Below, in pieces: positions 15,994 to 26,373 of a stretch of 64,000 nucleotides of DNA. This DNA is from Streptomyces bicolor (lineage in GTDB: Bacteria; Actinomycetota; Actinomycetes; Streptomycetales; Streptomycetaceae), in the NCBI RefSeq assembly GCF_000719285.1, contig NZ_JOFS01000017.1, positions 186,001 through 250,000 on the forward strand, read 5' to 3'. The position numbers were made by a program, and so were the translations under genes. The notes under the pieces were generated by a model. That model was not told the origin of the DNA, did no database searches, and was given only the letters and a program-made list of their open reading frames with translations. How positions within the stretch are numbered: the first letter of the stretch is position 1; each line of letters starts with the position of its first letter.

Positions 15994-16395
15994 TCACGCA
16001 CCCAGAGCGGCGCGCACCGCCTTGGCCCTCTCCTCCGTGAACACACCGCTGTCCAGCAGCTACAGAACGGACAGCACCCGGCCCGAGGAACCCCAGCTGC
16101 CCTCCTCGATCACCCGGAAGTTGACCCACCAGCTCGGTGACGGCCGCTCCATCCCGCAGGCCGCCGCCAGCGCGGCCAGCACCCGCTCGATGACCTCGGC
16201 CCGGACCCCCGGCTGCCAGGCGGCGTCCATGACCGCCACGTCGATCACCATCACGTCGAGCCCCTGCCCGGCGTCCGCCAGCAGCCGTCCGCCGATGGCC
16301 ATCATGTCGGGCTCCCGCTCCACGAAGTGCACCTGGAATCCGACCCGCGCGGCCGGCGCGAGCCGGCCGACCTCGGGTACATGACGGTCGTTATG
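15994..16395 (-). pseudogene. tautomerase-family gene relic (N-terminal loss and in-frame stop)
   Basis: Read on the minus strand, the frame gives a tautomerase-like sequence: VGFQVHFVERE, AIGGRLLADAG, then RAEVIERVLAALAAACG and SWWVNFRVIEEGSWGSSG. An in-frame TAG at 16060-16062 interrupts VLSVL-stop-LLDSGVF, after which the same frame continues 21 more sensible residues to a TGA at 15994. At the other end no ATG precedes the recognisable segment, and the usual N-terminal strand with catalytic Pro1 is missing. The most economical reading is a decayed gene. Alternatively, a shorter protein (GTG near 16335 to the TAG) might still be made. A double palindrome lies just upstream. Confidence 0.6.
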
Positions 16396-16433
16396 GACGA
16401 GAGCAGGCTACTCCGGTTCTATAACGACCGTCA
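16382..16433. promoter_or_regulatory. paired palindromic operators upstream of tautomerase relic
   Basis: TGACGGTCGTTAT (16382-16394) and its exact reverse complement (16421-16433) are separated by 26 bp. Each copy is itself an imperfect dyad of the form AT-n-ACG-nn-CGT-n-AT, the style of TetR-family operators. Two such sites 39 bp apart centre to centre flank a stretch where a promoter would fit. No TetR gene is adjacent, so the cognate regulator may be lost or distant. The LacI gene ends at 16431, overlapping the second copy. Confidence 0.55.
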
Positions 16434-17489
16434 GACCGAGGTGTCGCGAACGTCATCGCCCTGCGGGACCGGAGGCGGGGCCGTGGTCTGCCGGGGGATC
16501 AGATGCGTGGGCAGGACCACGTGCCGCACGTGGTCCGCCTCGGAGTCGTCGATGAGGGCGAGGGCGAGCTCGCCGGCCTCGCGGCCGATGTCCGCAGGTG
16601 ACTGGGCGACGGTGGACAGGTCGGACCAGTCGGCCAGTGGCTGGTCGTCGAAGCCCAGCACGGACATCCGCTCGGGCACGTCGATCCGCGTCCTGCGCAG
16701 GACCCCGATGAGGGAGGCGGCCAGTTCGTCCTGTTCGGCGAAGACGGCCGTGGGAGGTTCAGGCAGGCCGAGCAGGTGTCCCACCGCCTCCATCACGCCG
16801 CGCTTGTCATGGGGTGGCGCGCCGACCACCAGGTCGTCGTCCACGGGAATGCCCGCTTCGGTGAGCGCCTGCCGGTAGCCGAGGAGCCGTTCCTGTGAGC
16901 TGAAGCTGAAGCCTCTGGCCCCCACCGTGTGGGCGAAGGCGATCCGGCGGTGTCCGAGGTTGAGCAGGTGGTGGGTGGCCTTCCGGGCGCCTGCCACGTC
17001 GTCGACGTAGACGCTGGGACGGCCGTCGACGTGCTGACTGACATAGATGACCGGCATGCCGAGGTCGTCCAGCCGCGCGGTTTCCGCTTCGGTGAGGTCG
17101 AAGCAGAAGACCAGCAGCGCGTCGGCGTTCCGCCGGGCCGGGAGGCGTTCGAAGAACGCGGTGCGCTCGGCCAGGTCGGGGATCACGTAGATGTTCATCT
17201 CCATGCCGGCCGCTCGCAGCATCGGCCCCAGGCTGGTCAGAGCCGAGCCCATGAACCATGAGGTGAGCGTGGGCACCATCACGGCCACGTTCCCGGTCTT
17301 CCCCGTGACCAGGCTTGCGGCCTGTCGCGACACGGCGAAGTTCAGCTCGCGCGCGGCCTTCTCGACGCGCGCGCGGACCTCCGGGGAGACGGTGGACATG
17401 CCGCGCAGGGTGCGCGAAACGGTGGATGTGGAGACCCCGGCCCGTTCGGCTACGTCAGCCATCGTGGGGTGCCGCTGAGCTGGTGGCAT
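16431..17489 (-). CDS. LacI-family transcriptional regulator of the adjacent sugar operon
   Basis: A 352-residue LacI/GalR protein. The N-terminal HTH is complete (TMADVAERAGVSTSTVSRTLRG, residues ~9-30), followed by the hinge helix (ARELNFAVSRQAASL) and a periplasmic-binding-protein-like effector domain (VMVPTLTSWFMGSALTSL ... VLGFDDQPLADW). It diverges from the ABC sugar operon, so it probably represses that operon and responds to the imported sugar or its breakdown product. Candidate operators lie in the 255-bp gap between them. It is related in layout to maltose/alpha-glucoside regulators such as MalR/AglR of streptomycetes. Confidence 0.9.
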   Translation of the reverse strand: MPPAQRHPTMADVAERAGVSTSTVSRTLRGMSTVSPEVRARVEKAARELNFAVSRQAASLVTGKTGNVAVMVPTLTSWFMGSALTSLGPMLRAAGMEMNIYVIPDLAERTAFFERLPARRNADALLVFCFDLTEAETARLDDLGMPVIYVSQHVDGRPSVYVDDVAGARKATHHLLNLGHRRIAFAHTVGARGFSFSSQERLLGYRQALTEAGIPVDDDLVVGAPPHDKRGVMEAVGHLLGLPEPPTAVFAEQDELAASLIGVLRRTRIDVPERMSVLGFDDQPLADWSDLSTVAQSPADIGREAGELALALIDDSEADHVRHVVLPTHLIPRQTTAPPPVPQGDDVRDTSV

Positions 17490-17532
17490 GAGCGGACGGT
17501 AGCACAGGCGACACAGCAGGCGCGGGCTTTTC

Positions 17533-17546
17533 TGACAGCGCTTTCA
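17533..17546. promoter_or_regulatory. LacI-type operator in the regulator/operon gap
   Basis: TGACAGCGCTTTCA is a 14-bp near-perfect palindrome with the CG centre typical of LacI-family sites (TGA-n-AGCGCT-n-TCA). It lies 44 bp upstream of the LacI gene start, where it could autoregulate that gene. Confidence 0.6.
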
Positions 17547-17573
17547 TGCCCGTAAACCATCGGCGACAACGCA

Positions 17574-17628
17574 TTACCGCGCGGTAACGCATTGACTTCC
17601 AGCAAAAGCGCCCCCTAGCTTGCAAGCG
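17574..17628 (+). promoter_or_regulatory. candidate sugar-operon promoter with flanking palindromes
   Basis: A perfect 14-bp palindrome TTACCGCGCGGTAA (17574-17587) is flanked by direct repeats of AACGCATT. It is followed by TTGACT (17592-17597) and, after 18 bp, TAGCTT (17616-17621), a plausible -35/-10 pair for the main sigma factor. A 10-bp palindrome GCTTGCAAGC (17619-17628) overlaps the -10. This arrangement fits a LacI-repressed promoter for the ABC operon starting at 17745. Confidence 0.5.
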
Positions 17629-17744
17629 TTGTCACGGCAGGGCCACACAGTCATCTTCCAAGTCGCCCAAATGGGCATTGACCTGGGATTTCGATGTGCG
17701 CAAAGGCGTGACAACGCGGTCTCGCACCAGGGATAGGAGACACA

Positions 17745-19043
<1,299 letters not shown>

Positions 19044-19054
19044 GGCGCGGGGTC

Positions 19055-20098
19055 ATGGCCGACACCAAGATCCCGCCTGCGGCGCCGGTGGGGAAACGGG
19101 AGCCCTCGGAGCCGGCGAGCCGCCGCCGTACGCGGGGGCGGTCCCGGGCGACCGCGGGCTCGGCACGGATGGCCGCTCTGCTGGTCTCCCCGACGCTGCT
19201 GGTGCTGACGATCGTCGTGCTCTACCCGACGCTCATGGCGCTGAACGAGTCCCTGTACGGGACGAAGGGCCTGGACCCGGAGACCGGGTTCATCAGCGCC
19301 ACCGAGCCGTTCGTCGGGCTGCGGAACTACGCCGACATCTTCGGCGAGGCCGGGGAGCGGTTCTGGAACGCCTTCTGGAACACGACCTTCTTCACCGTCG
19401 TCACGGTCGCGCTGGAGACGCTGATCGGGGTGGCGATGGCCCTGATCATGCACAAGGCGTTCCGGGGCCGCGGCCTGGTCCGGGCGGGCATCCTCATCCC
19501 CTGGGCGGTGCCCACGGCCATCTCCGGACTGCTGTGGCGGTGGATCTTCAACAGCGACGGCATCGCCAACGCGCTGATCGGCCATCAGGTCCTGTGGACC
19601 ACCGAGGGTTTCCACGCCAAGGTCGCGGTCATCGTCGCCGAGGTGTGGAAGACGGCGCCCTTCATCGGGCTGCTGGTCCTGGCCGGGCTTCAGGTCATCC
19701 CGAAGGAGGTCTACGAGGCCGCCCGCATCGACGGGGCGAGCCCGGCGCGCCAGTTCTGGCACATCACCCTGCCGTTGGTGAAGCCCGCCCTGCTGGTGGC
19801 GATGCTGTTCCGCTGCATGGACGCGCTGCGCATGTTCGACCTGCCGTACATCCTGATCGGCGCCCAGAAGCACTCGGTGGAGACCCTGTCGATGCTCGCG
19901 CAGAACGAGGCGTCCAACGTCCGCTTCGGCCCGGCCTCCGCGTACTCGGTGCTCCTCTTCCTCTACGTCTTCCTCGTCGCCCTGGCCTTCGTACGGCTGC
20001 TCGGCGCCGACCTGACCGGCGACGTCGGCGCGGGCGGCCGTAAGCGGAAAGGCAGCCGCATCCCGGCACTGCGCCGCCGTACGGAGGTGACGACATGA
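19055..20098 (+). CDS. sugar ABC transporter permease (MalF-like)
   Basis: About 347 residues with six membrane segments and the cytoplasmic EAA loop that docks the ATPase (YEAARIDGASPARQFWHITLP). The N-terminal cytoplasmic tail is rich in Arg and Pro. An in-frame GTG at 19040 overlaps the stop of the binding-protein gene, so translation may start there (five extra residues) or at the ATG at 19055. It pairs with the next permease to form the translocation channel for the alpha-glucoside system. Confidence 0.92.
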   Translation: MADTKIPPAAPVGKREPSEPASRRRTRGRSRATAGSARMAALLVSPTLLVLTIVVLYPTLMALNESLYGTKGLDPETGFISATEPFVGLRNYADIFGEAGERFWNAFWNTTFFTVVTVALETLIGVAMALIMHKAFRGRGLVRAGILIPWAVPTAISGLLWRWIFNSDGIANALIGHQVLWTTEGFHAKVAVIVAEVWKTAPFIGLLVLAGLQVIPKEVYEAARIDGASPARQFWHITLPLVKPALLVAMLFRCMDALRMFDLPYILIGAQKHSVETLSMLAQNEASNVRFGPASAYSVLLFLYVFLVALAFVRLLGADLTGDVGAGGRKRKGSRIPALRRRTEVTT

Positions 20099-20931
20099 CG
20101 ACCCTGACGACGAAGTGGCGCAGCGGCCTGCTGTACGCGGGGGTCATCGCGGTCGTGGCCTACTGCCTGGCCCCCTTCTACTGGATGCTGGTCTCCAGCC
20201 TGCGCCCCACAACGGACATCTTCGACACCTCGCTCTTCCCGTCCGTGGTGTCGTTCGACAACTACCGCGCCGTGTTCGACCCCGCACAGGGGTTCGGCCG
20301 CGCGCTGCTCAACAGCCTGGTCGTGGCCGGGATCACGACCGTCCTGGCCCTGCTGCTGGCGACTTTCACGGCGTACGCCATGGCCCGGCTGGAGTTCCGC
20401 TGCAAGCGGCTGATCCTGACCCTGATCATCGCCACCTCGATGTTCCCGGTGGTGTCGATCGTGGTGCCGCTGCTGAAGCTGTTCACGGACATCGGCTGGA
20501 TCAACACCTACCAGGCCATGATCGTGCCGAGCATGTCCTTCGCGCTGCCGCTGGCGGTGTGGAACCTGACCACGTTCTTCCGGCAGATGCCGGACGAGCT
20601 GGAGCACGCCGCCATGGTCGACGGCTGTACGCGCGGCCAGGCGTTCCGCAAGGTCATCATCCCGCTCGCGGCGCCGGGCATCTTCACCACCGCGATCATC
20701 ACGTTCATCGCGGCCTGGAACGAGTTCCTCATCGCCCTGTCGATGACCAACAAGCCCGGCATGCAGACCGCACCCGTCGCCATCTCGAAGTTCACCGGCG
20801 CGACGACGTACGAGACCCCGTTCGGCAGCCAGATGGCGGCGGGCGTCCTCGTCACGGTGCCGCTGGTGGTCATGGTGCTGGTCTTCCAGCGCCGTATCGT
20901 CGCCGGGCTCACGGCCGGCGCGGCGAAGTAG
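20095..20931 (+). CDS. sugar ABC transporter permease (MalG-like)
   Basis: A 278-residue carbohydrate ABC permease with six hydrophobic segments and an EAA loop (LEHAAMVDGCTRGQAFRKVIIPL). It starts with ATG overlapping the upstream stop by 4 bp and is preceded by GGAGGTG, giving tight coupling to the MalF-like partner. MalG-type features include the GATTYETPFGSQMAAG segment near the C-terminus. It ends 38 bp before the glucosidase gene. Confidence 0.93.
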   Translation: MTTLTTKWRSGLLYAGVIAVVAYCLAPFYWMLVSSLRPTTDIFDTSLFPSVVSFDNYRAVFDPAQGFGRALLNSLVVAGITTVLALLLATFTAYAMARLEFRCKRLILTLIIATSMFPVVSIVVPLLKLFTDIGWINTYQAMIVPSMSFALPLAVWNLTTFFRQMPDELEHAAMVDGCTRGQAFRKVIIPLAAPGIFTTAIITFIAAWNEFLIALSMTNKPGMQTAPVAISKFTGATTYETPFGSQMAAGVLVTVPLVVMVLVFQRRIVAGLTAGAAK

Positions 20932-20969
20932 ACACGCCCCCCTCAGCATTCAAAGGAGCCATACAGCCC

Positions 20970-22616
20970 ATGTCCTTTGCCACAGCACCGTGGTGGCGCA
21001 GCGCCGTCATCTACCAGGTCTACATCCGCAGTTTCGCCGACGGCAACGGCGACGGCGTCGGCGACATCGCCGGACTGCGCTCCCGGCTGCCGTATCTCAA
21101 GTCCCTCGGCGTGGACGCCATCTGGATCAACCCCTGGTACAAGTCGCCGATGGCCGACCACGGTTACGACGTGGCCGACTTCCGCGAGATCGACCCGCTC
21201 TTCGGCACCGTGGCCGAGGCGGAGCGGCTCATCGAGGAGGCACACGACCAGGGGATCCGGGTCATCCCCGACATCGTGCCCAACCACACCTCCGACCAGC
21301 ACGCCTGGTTCCGGGCGGCGCTGGCCGCGGGTCCCGGCAGCCCGGAGCGCGAGCGCTACGTCTTCCGGCCGGGACGCGGCCCCGACGGCTGCGAGCCTCC
21401 CAACGACTGGGTCTCCTGCTTCGGCGGCCCCGCCTGGACCCGACTGCCCGACGGGGACTGGTACCTGCACCTGTTCGCCGCCGAACAGCCGGACCTCAAC
21501 TGGCAACACCCCGAGGTGCGCCAGGAGTTCGAGTCGATCCTGCGGTTCTGGTTCAGCCGGGGCGTGGACGGCTTCCGTATCGACGTCGCCCACGGCCTGA
21601 TCAAGCACCCGGAGCTCCCGGACCTGCCGCCCCGCCGCGAACCGGTCGACGGGCAGCCCTGGCAGCACGTCGACCACCCGCACTGGGACCGCGACGAGGT
21701 CCACGACATCTACCGCGCCTGGCGAAAGGTGGCCGACGAGTTCCCCGGCGACCGGTGCTTCGTCGCCGAGGCATGGGCGGAGACCCCCGAACGGCTCGCC
21801 GCCTACGTCCGCGAGGACGGCCTGCACACCGCGTTCAACTTCGACTTCCTGATGTCGACCTGGGACCCCAAGGACCTGCGCACCGTCATCGACGACTCCC
21901 TCTCCATGCTCGGCTCGGTGGGGGCGCCGGCCACCTGGGTCCTGTCCAACCACGACGTCGTACGCCACCCCAGCCGCTACGGCCGCCCCAGCCCCGCCCG
22001 GCGCTGGGTGGCCAACGAGCCCTACCGTGCCGAAGGCCCGCTGGACCTGGAGCTGGGCATCCGCCGCGCCCGCGCCGCGGCCCTCCTCATGCTGGCCCTG
22101 CCCGGCGGCGCCTACATCTACCAGGGCGAGGAGCTCGGCCTCCCCGAGGTCGAGGACCTGCCCGAGTCCGTGCTCCAGGACCCGGTCTGGGAACGCTCCG
22201 GCCACACCGAGCGCGGCCGCGACGGCTGCCGGGTCCCGATCCCGTGGTCCGGGCGGACCGCGCCGTACGGATTCAGTCCCGAGGGCGCGACGGCCGAACC
22301 CTGGCTGCCCCAGCCGTCCGACTGGGCCGAGCGCGGTGTGGCGGCCCAGACCGGCGACGAGACCTCCATGCTGGAGCTCTACCGCACGGCCCTGCGCCTG
22401 CGCCGCGAGTCCCCGGCCCTCGGCGACGGCACCCTGACCTGGCTGGACGCCCCCGAGGGGGTGCTCGCCTTCCGCCGCGAGCCCGGCTTCGTGTGCGCGG
22501 TCAACCTGTCGGCGGAGCCGTACCGGCTGCCCGGCCACCGGGCCGTCCTGCTGGCCGGCGGTCCGGTCGAGGGCGGCGTACTGGCACCGGACCAGGCGGC
22601 CTGGCTGGCGGTGTAG
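20970..22616 (+). CDS. GH13 alpha-glucosidase (AglA-like)
   Basis: A 548-residue glycoside hydrolase family 13 enzyme. All four conserved regions are visible: [20 protein letters not shown] with the nucleophile Asp; FVAEAW with the acid/base Glu; and LSNHDV with the transition-state Asp. There is no signal peptide, so it acts in the cytosol on imported sugars, releasing glucose from alpha-glucosides. The oligo-1,6-glucosidase/alpha-glucosidase layout ([22 protein letters not shown]) matches proteins accompanying maltose or trehalose importers. The ATG at 20970 follows AAAGGAG. It closes the operon and is followed by a strong hairpin. Confidence 0.93.
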   Translation: MSFATAPWWRSAVIYQVYIRSFADGNGDGVGDIAGLRSRLPYLKSLGVDAIWINPWYKSPMADHGYDVADFREIDPLFGTVAEAERLIEEAHDQGIRVIPDIVPNHTSDQHAWFRAALAAGPGSPERERYVFRPGRGPDGCEPPNDWVSCFGGPAWTRLPDGDWYLHLFAAEQPDLNWQHPEVRQEFESILRFWFSRGVDGFRIDVAHGLIKHPELPDLPPRREPVDGQPWQHVDHPHWDRDEVHDIYRAWRKVADEFPGDRCFVAEAWAETPERLAAYVREDGLHTAFNFDFLMSTWDPKDLRTVIDDSLSMLGSVGAPATWVLSNHDVVRHPSRYGRPSPARRWVANEPYRAEGPLDLELGIRRARAAALLMLALPGGAYIYQGEELGLPEVEDLPESVLQDPVWERSGHTERGRDGCRVPIPWSGRTAPYGFSPEGATAEPWLPQPSDWAERGVAAQTGDETSMLELYRTALRLRRESPALGDGTLTWLDAPEGVLAFRREPGFVCAVNLSAEPYRLPGHRAVLLAGGPVEGGVLAPDQAAWLAV

Positions 22617-22649
22617 GTCTGACCGGCGGTGCAGCGGTCCCGCAATTCA

Positions 22650-22696
22650 CCAGGGCCTGTCCGGTGTTCACTCCCCGCCGACCGGACAGGCCCTGG
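22650..22696. terminator. bidirectional hairpin terminator after the glucosidase operon
   Basis: A perfect 16-bp inverted repeat (arms 22650-22665 and 22681-22696) encloses a 15-nt loop. It sits between the end of the glucosidase gene and the stop of the convergent gene, so it can end transcription from both sides. Confidence 0.85.
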
Positions 22697-22721
22697 TTCC
22701 TCGCGCGTCCGGCTCTCAGTC

Positions 22722-23306
22722 TCAGCCCAGACACTCGAAGATCTCGTCCCAGAACTCGGAGTCGTCCACGTTCAGGTCCTGACCGATCATGCGCTCGCGC
22801 AGTTCGGTGACGGCGGTCGCGCGTACGGCGTCGTCGGCCGAGCCCAGGGCGTCGCCCGCCTCGGCGATCAGCCCGAGGAGCACGGCCAGCACGGGGAGGT
22901 CGTCGGCGGCCGGTCCCTTCCAGCCGGCGGCGTGGTCCCACCCGTTGGGGTCGTAGTGGGTGATGCCGCCGTCGGCCGCGCCGAGCATGAGGTGCTGGTC
23001 GTACCAGGTGGCCACCGTGAAGCAGAAGTTCGTGGGCGGGGAGTCGTCGTCGGGGTAGCGTTCCCCGTAGATCTCGTCGGCGTCGAACGGTTCGAGCCCG
23101 TCCTCGTCCCGCAAGTGCCTGGTGTCGATCCCCACGATGTCGACGTGGACGGCGGGAAAGCCGACCGTGAGCAGGAACTCCCTCGACGGGCCGTGGGTCA
23201 GCTCGGCCGGCAGAGCGGTCTCGTCCGGTCGCCAGAGCGAGCCATCGCCCAGCCGTTCCTCCAGCCACACCGCGTCCGGTATCAGCGGAGTGTCGTTGCT
23301 CTTCAC
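22722..23306 (-). CDS. hypothetical protein, possibly SUKH-type immunity-like
   Basis: A 194-residue acidic protein. The central part (SREFLLTVGFPAV ... ATWYDQHLMLGAADGGITHYDPNGW) and the C-terminal helical part resemble the SUKH (SMI1/KNR4) fold as found in SUKH-4-like proteins. Those proteins commonly serve as immunity proteins against contact-dependent toxins in actinobacteria. No toxin gene is adjacent, so this would be an orphan. The assignment rests on overall pattern only and could be wrong. The gene is monocistronic between two convergent/divergent neighbours. Confidence 0.55.
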   Translation of the reverse strand: MKSNDTPLIPDAVWLEERLGDGSLWRPDETALPAELTHGPSREFLLTVGFPAVHVDIVGIDTRHLRDEDGLEPFDADEIYGERYPDDDSPPTNFCFTVATWYDQHLMLGAADGGITHYDPNGWDHAAGWKGPAADDLPVLAVLLGLIAEAGDALGSADDAVRATAVTELRERMIGQDLNVDDSEFWDEIFECLG

Positions 23307-23465
23307 TGCGTGGTCCTCATGTTCCGAGTCGGTCGGTCATTGCCCGGCCCCAGTCAATCGCACGGCCCGTTCACCGGAAGGCTTCGGAAGGCTGTCGAAT
23401 TCGCCGGTTCCCGATCGACGCGAGAGTGAAGGCCGTACCTCCCAGGAGTTCAGGAGCACCTCATC

Positions 23466-24080
23466 ATGATCGTGACCGCGGACATGGCCATCTCCCTCGA
23501 CGGCTACATCGCCGGGACCGACGTCTCCATCGACAACCCGGGCGGCGACGGCGCCGAGCCGCTGTTCGAGTGGATCCACAACCTTGCGAGCTGGCGGCAG
23601 CGCCAGGGCCTGTCCGGTGGGGAGGAGAACCGTGACTCGGAGCTGATGCGCGAGTGGTTCGACGCCACCGGAGCGGTGGTCATGGGCCGGATGATGTACG
23701 ACACGGGCGAGGAGTTCTGGGGCGACAACCCGCCGTTCCGAACGCCGGTCTTCGTCCTCACACACCGCCCCCGGCCGGCCCTGGTCAAGGAGGGCGGCAC
23801 CACCTTCACCTTCGTCACGGACGGCATCCACAGCGCCCTCGACCAGGCGAAGGCCGCGGCCGGCGACCGGAACGTCGACATCGCGGGCGGTGCGAGCGTG
23901 GTCCAGCAGTACCTCAGGGCGGGGCTCATCGACGAACTGCAGCTGCACGTGGTGCCCGCGCTCCTCGGACAGGGACTGCGGCTCTTCGAGGACGTGCCCG
24001 CCGGGCGGCGGACTCTCGAACCGGTCAGGATGGTCGCCACGCCACTGGCGACCCACCTGAAGTACCGCTTCGTGGGGTGA
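23466..24080 (+). CDS. dihydrofolate reductase/RibD C-terminal-like reductase
   Basis: A 204-residue protein of the RibD C-terminal (bacterial 'dihydrofolate reductase family') fold. Diagnostic stretches are the N-terminal MAISLDGYIAG, the central VVMGRMMYDTG and the C-terminal DELQLHVVPALLGQGLRLFED with DIAGGASVVQQYL (the NADPH-binding loop). It likely uses NADPH to reduce a small heterocycle, but the substrate is not known for this subgroup. The ATG at 23466 is preceded by a GGAG some 8-12 nt upstream (CAGGAGTTCAGGAGC). It stands alone, ending 33 bp before the convergent histidine kinase. Confidence 0.85.
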   Translation: MIVTADMAISLDGYIAGTDVSIDNPGGDGAEPLFEWIHNLASWRQRQGLSGGEENRDSELMREWFDATGAVVMGRMMYDTGEEFWGDNPPFRTPVFVLTHRPRPALVKEGGTTFTFVTDGIHSALDQAKAAAGDRNVDIAGGASVVQQYLRAGLIDELQLHVVPALLGQGLRLFEDVPAGRRTLEPVRMVATPLATHLKYRFVG

Positions 24081-24113
24081 GCCGGAGTGGGCGGGAGCGA
24101 GCGGCCGAAGCCG

Positions 24114-25574
24114 CTACGCGGAGCCCCCCACCGTGAACTCCTCGAACTCCTCCGTCGCGGAGCTCCCCACGGTGAACCCGATCACCGCCCCGCCCCCCTC
24201 CCGCCGAAACGCGAACGGCGCTCCCCCGTGCGACAGCGCCACCTCCCTCACGATCGACAGCCCCAGCCCCGAACCGGGCAGCGACCGCGCGTCGGCGGCG
24301 CGGTAGAAGCGGTCGAAGACGCGGATCAGGTCGTCCTCGGCGATGCCCGGCCCCCGGTCGAGGACCTCCACCCGAACGGTCCCGGGCCGCGCCGGCCCGG
24401 CGATGTTGATCTCGATCGGTGCCGTGCCGTCGCGGTCGAACTTCGCCGCGTTCTCGACCAGGTTGGTCACCGCGCGCTGCAGCAGCCCCGGCCGCCCGTC
24501 CGTCGCCGTCTCGCCGCTCGCGCGGACCACGATCCGCCGTCCCGTACGCCGTCGGGCCAGTCCCGCGACGTCCTCGGCGATCTCGGCCAGGTCCACCCGC
24601 TGGACCGGGCCGGTGTCGGACTGGCCGGCCGCCAGGTCGACCAGCTCGTTGACCAGGTCGGTGAGTTCGCGGGCCTCCTGGCCGAGGTCGGCCACCAGCT
24701 CGTCCCGGGTCGCGGGGGGCAGCTCGTCCATGCGACGCAGCAACGAGATGTTCGTACGCAACGACGTCAGCGGCGTACGCAGTTCATGGCCCGCGTCCTG
24801 CACCAGGCGCCGCTGGTCCTCCTCCGACTGCGCCAGCCGGCCCAGCATGCGGTCGAAGGCCCGGCCCAGGCGGCCGACCTCGTCGTATCCCGTGACCGGC
24901 ACCTGGATGCCGAGCCGCCGGGTGCGGGCGACGTCCTCGGCGGCGGCGGTGAGGACGACGAGGCGGCGGGTGATGCGCCGGGCCAGCCACCAGCCGAAGA
25001 GCCCCGCGAGCGTCACGACCGCCGCCATCAGCAGCAGGGTCCGCTGCTGCAGCGCGCGCAGCAGGTCCTCGGTGTCGCTGAACTCCTGGGCCACCTGCAC
25101 CGCGCCCCGTCCGCCGCCCAGCGCGACGGTCGCGACGCGGTAGACGTCGCTGCCGACGTCGACGTCCTTGTGCTGGACCATCCGCCCGGCCGTGCCGTCC
25201 GCCGCGATCCGCCGGTCGGCGGCTGTGACCGGCAGCCCCGGACGGCCCGGGTCGACGACGGCGCCGTCCGGGCCGAGCACCTGCACATCGGTCCGGGCGG
25301 GCCGTACGAGATCGTGCCCGGGCGCGGAGGACGAGAAGTCCTCCGGTGTCATCGACCGGTCCCGCACCTCGCCCCGCAGATCCTGCACGACCTCGTCGAA
25401 CACGGACTCCTGGTCCACCCGCACCAGCCGGGCGGCGGCGGTGTACGACAGCAGACCGACCAGGACGGTGACCACGGCCGTCACGGCGGCGAACGACACA
25501 GCGAAGGTGCTGCCGAGCCCCGACCGGCGCCGCCCGGTCAGCAGCCGCTCCAGCAGGCGGCGGGCCGAGCCCAC
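24114..25574 (-). CDS. sensor histidine kinase
   Basis: A 486-residue membrane kinase. Two transmembrane helices (residues ~24-48 and ~178-198) enclose an extracytoplasmic sensor domain of about 130 residues. These are followed by a HAMP linker, the phosphoacceptor H-box (QDAGHELRTPLTSL), an N-box (NLVENAAKF), a G1 box (DRGPGIAEDD) and a G2 box (GSGLGLSIVREV). It is of the MprB/CseC type. The GTG start at 25574 directly abuts the response regulator stop, so the pair is a two-component system. The signal sensed is unknown. Confidence 0.93.
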   Translation of the reverse strand: MGSARRLLERLLTGRRRSGLGSTFAVSFAAVTAVVTVLVGLLSYTAAARLVRVDQESVFDEVVQDLRGEVRDRSMTPEDFSSSAPGHDLVRPARTDVQVLGPDGAVVDPGRPGLPVTAADRRIAADGTAGRMVQHKDVDVGSDVYRVATVALGGGRGAVQVAQEFSDTEDLLRALQQRTLLLMAAVVTLAGLFGWWLARRITRRLVVLTAAAEDVARTRRLGIQVPVTGYDEVGRLGRAFDRMLGRLAQSEEDQRRLVQDAGHELRTPLTSLRTNISLLRRMDELPPATRDELVADLGQEARELTDLVNELVDLAAGQSDTGPVQRVDLAEIAEDVAGLARRRTGRRIVVRASGETATDGRPGLLQRAVTNLVENAAKFDRDGTAPIEINIAGPARPGTVRVEVLDRGPGIAEDDLIRVFDRFYRAADARSLPGSGLGLSIVREVALSHGGAPFAFRREGGGAVIGFTVGSSATEEFEEFTVGGSA

Positions 25575-26300
25575 TCAGTCCTCCCGCAGCACGTAACCCA
25601 CCCCGCGCACCGTGTGGATCAGCTGCGGCGCGCCGGGCTCGTCGAGCTTGCGGCGCAGGTAGCCGACGTAGACGGCGAGGTTCTTGGAGCCGGGGCCGAA
25701 GTCGTAGCCCCAGATGCGGTCGTAGATGGTGGCGTGGTCGAGGACGATGCCCGCGTTGCGCACCAGCAGCTCCAGCAGCTCGAACTCGGTCCGCGTCAGC
25801 TCCAGTTCCCGCGCGTCCCGCCAGGCCCGCCGCGCCTGCGGGTCCATCCGCAGCCCGGCCGCCTCGATCAGCCGGCCGGCCGGCTCGGGGGTCTGCGCCG
25901 GCTTCGGTACGTCGACGGGGGCGCCGTTCGCCTCGCTGGTGCGGCGCAGCAGGGCGCGCAGCCGGGCGAAGACCTCCTCGACGTCGAAGGGCTTCACGAC
26001 GTAGTCGTCGGCGCCCGCGTCCAGGCCGGCGATCCGGTCCTGGGTCTCCACGAGCGCCGTCAGCATCAGGATCGGCGTGCGGTCGCCCTCGGCGCGCAGC
26101 ACCCGGCAGACCTGCAGCCCGTCGATGCCGGGCATCATCACGTCCAGCACGAGCACGTCCGGCGGCGTCCGGTGGGCCTGCGCCAGCGCCTCGACGCCGT
26201 CGGCGACCGCGGTGACCTGGTAGCCCTCCAGGGTCAGCGCGCGCTCCAGCGCGTGGCGGATGGCGCGGTCGTCTTCGGCGAGGAGAACAGTCTGGGGCAC
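25575..26300 (-). CDS. OmpR/PhoB-family response regulator
   Basis: A 241-residue regulator. The receiver domain has the acidic pair in LLAEDDRAIR, the phosphorylation Asp in VLVLDVMMPG and the conserved Lys in YVVKPFD. A linker of about 30 residues (APVDVPKPAQTPEP) follows, then a winged-helix effector domain (TRTEFELLELLVRNAG ... VGYLRRKLDEP ... VRGVGYVL). I place the start at GTG 26300 because MPQTVLLAEDD matches the family's N-terminus; an upstream in-frame start would add 19 residues. It pairs with the abutting histidine kinase. Confidence 0.94.
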   Translation of the reverse strand: MPQTVLLAEDDRAIRHALERALTLEGYQVTAVADGVEALAQAHRTPPDVLVLDVMMPGIDGLQVCRVLRAEGDRTPILMLTALVETQDRIAGLDAGADDYVVKPFDVEEVFARLRALLRRTSEANGAPVDVPKPAQTPEPAGRLIEAAGLRMDPQARRAWRDARELELTRTEFELLELLVRNAGIVLDHATIYDRIWGYDFGPGSKNLAVYVGYLRRKLDEPGAPQLIHTVRGVGYVLRED

Positions 26301-26373
26301 AGACTCATATTGCCAAGCCGCGGCAGTCGTACGACGTGATGAGCGGCTCACCGGCACCCTTCTTACCGGCCTC

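Noticed and set aside
16022..16384. A 120-codon plus-strand frame opposite the tautomerase relic
   Set aside because: It is Ser/Thr/Pro-rich without a domain and mirrors the minus-strand frame, which carries the recognisable tautomerase pattern.
24087..26339. A frame of about 750 codons opposite the two-component genes
   Set aside because: Codon positions follow the complementary kinase and regulator, which carry all expected motifs.
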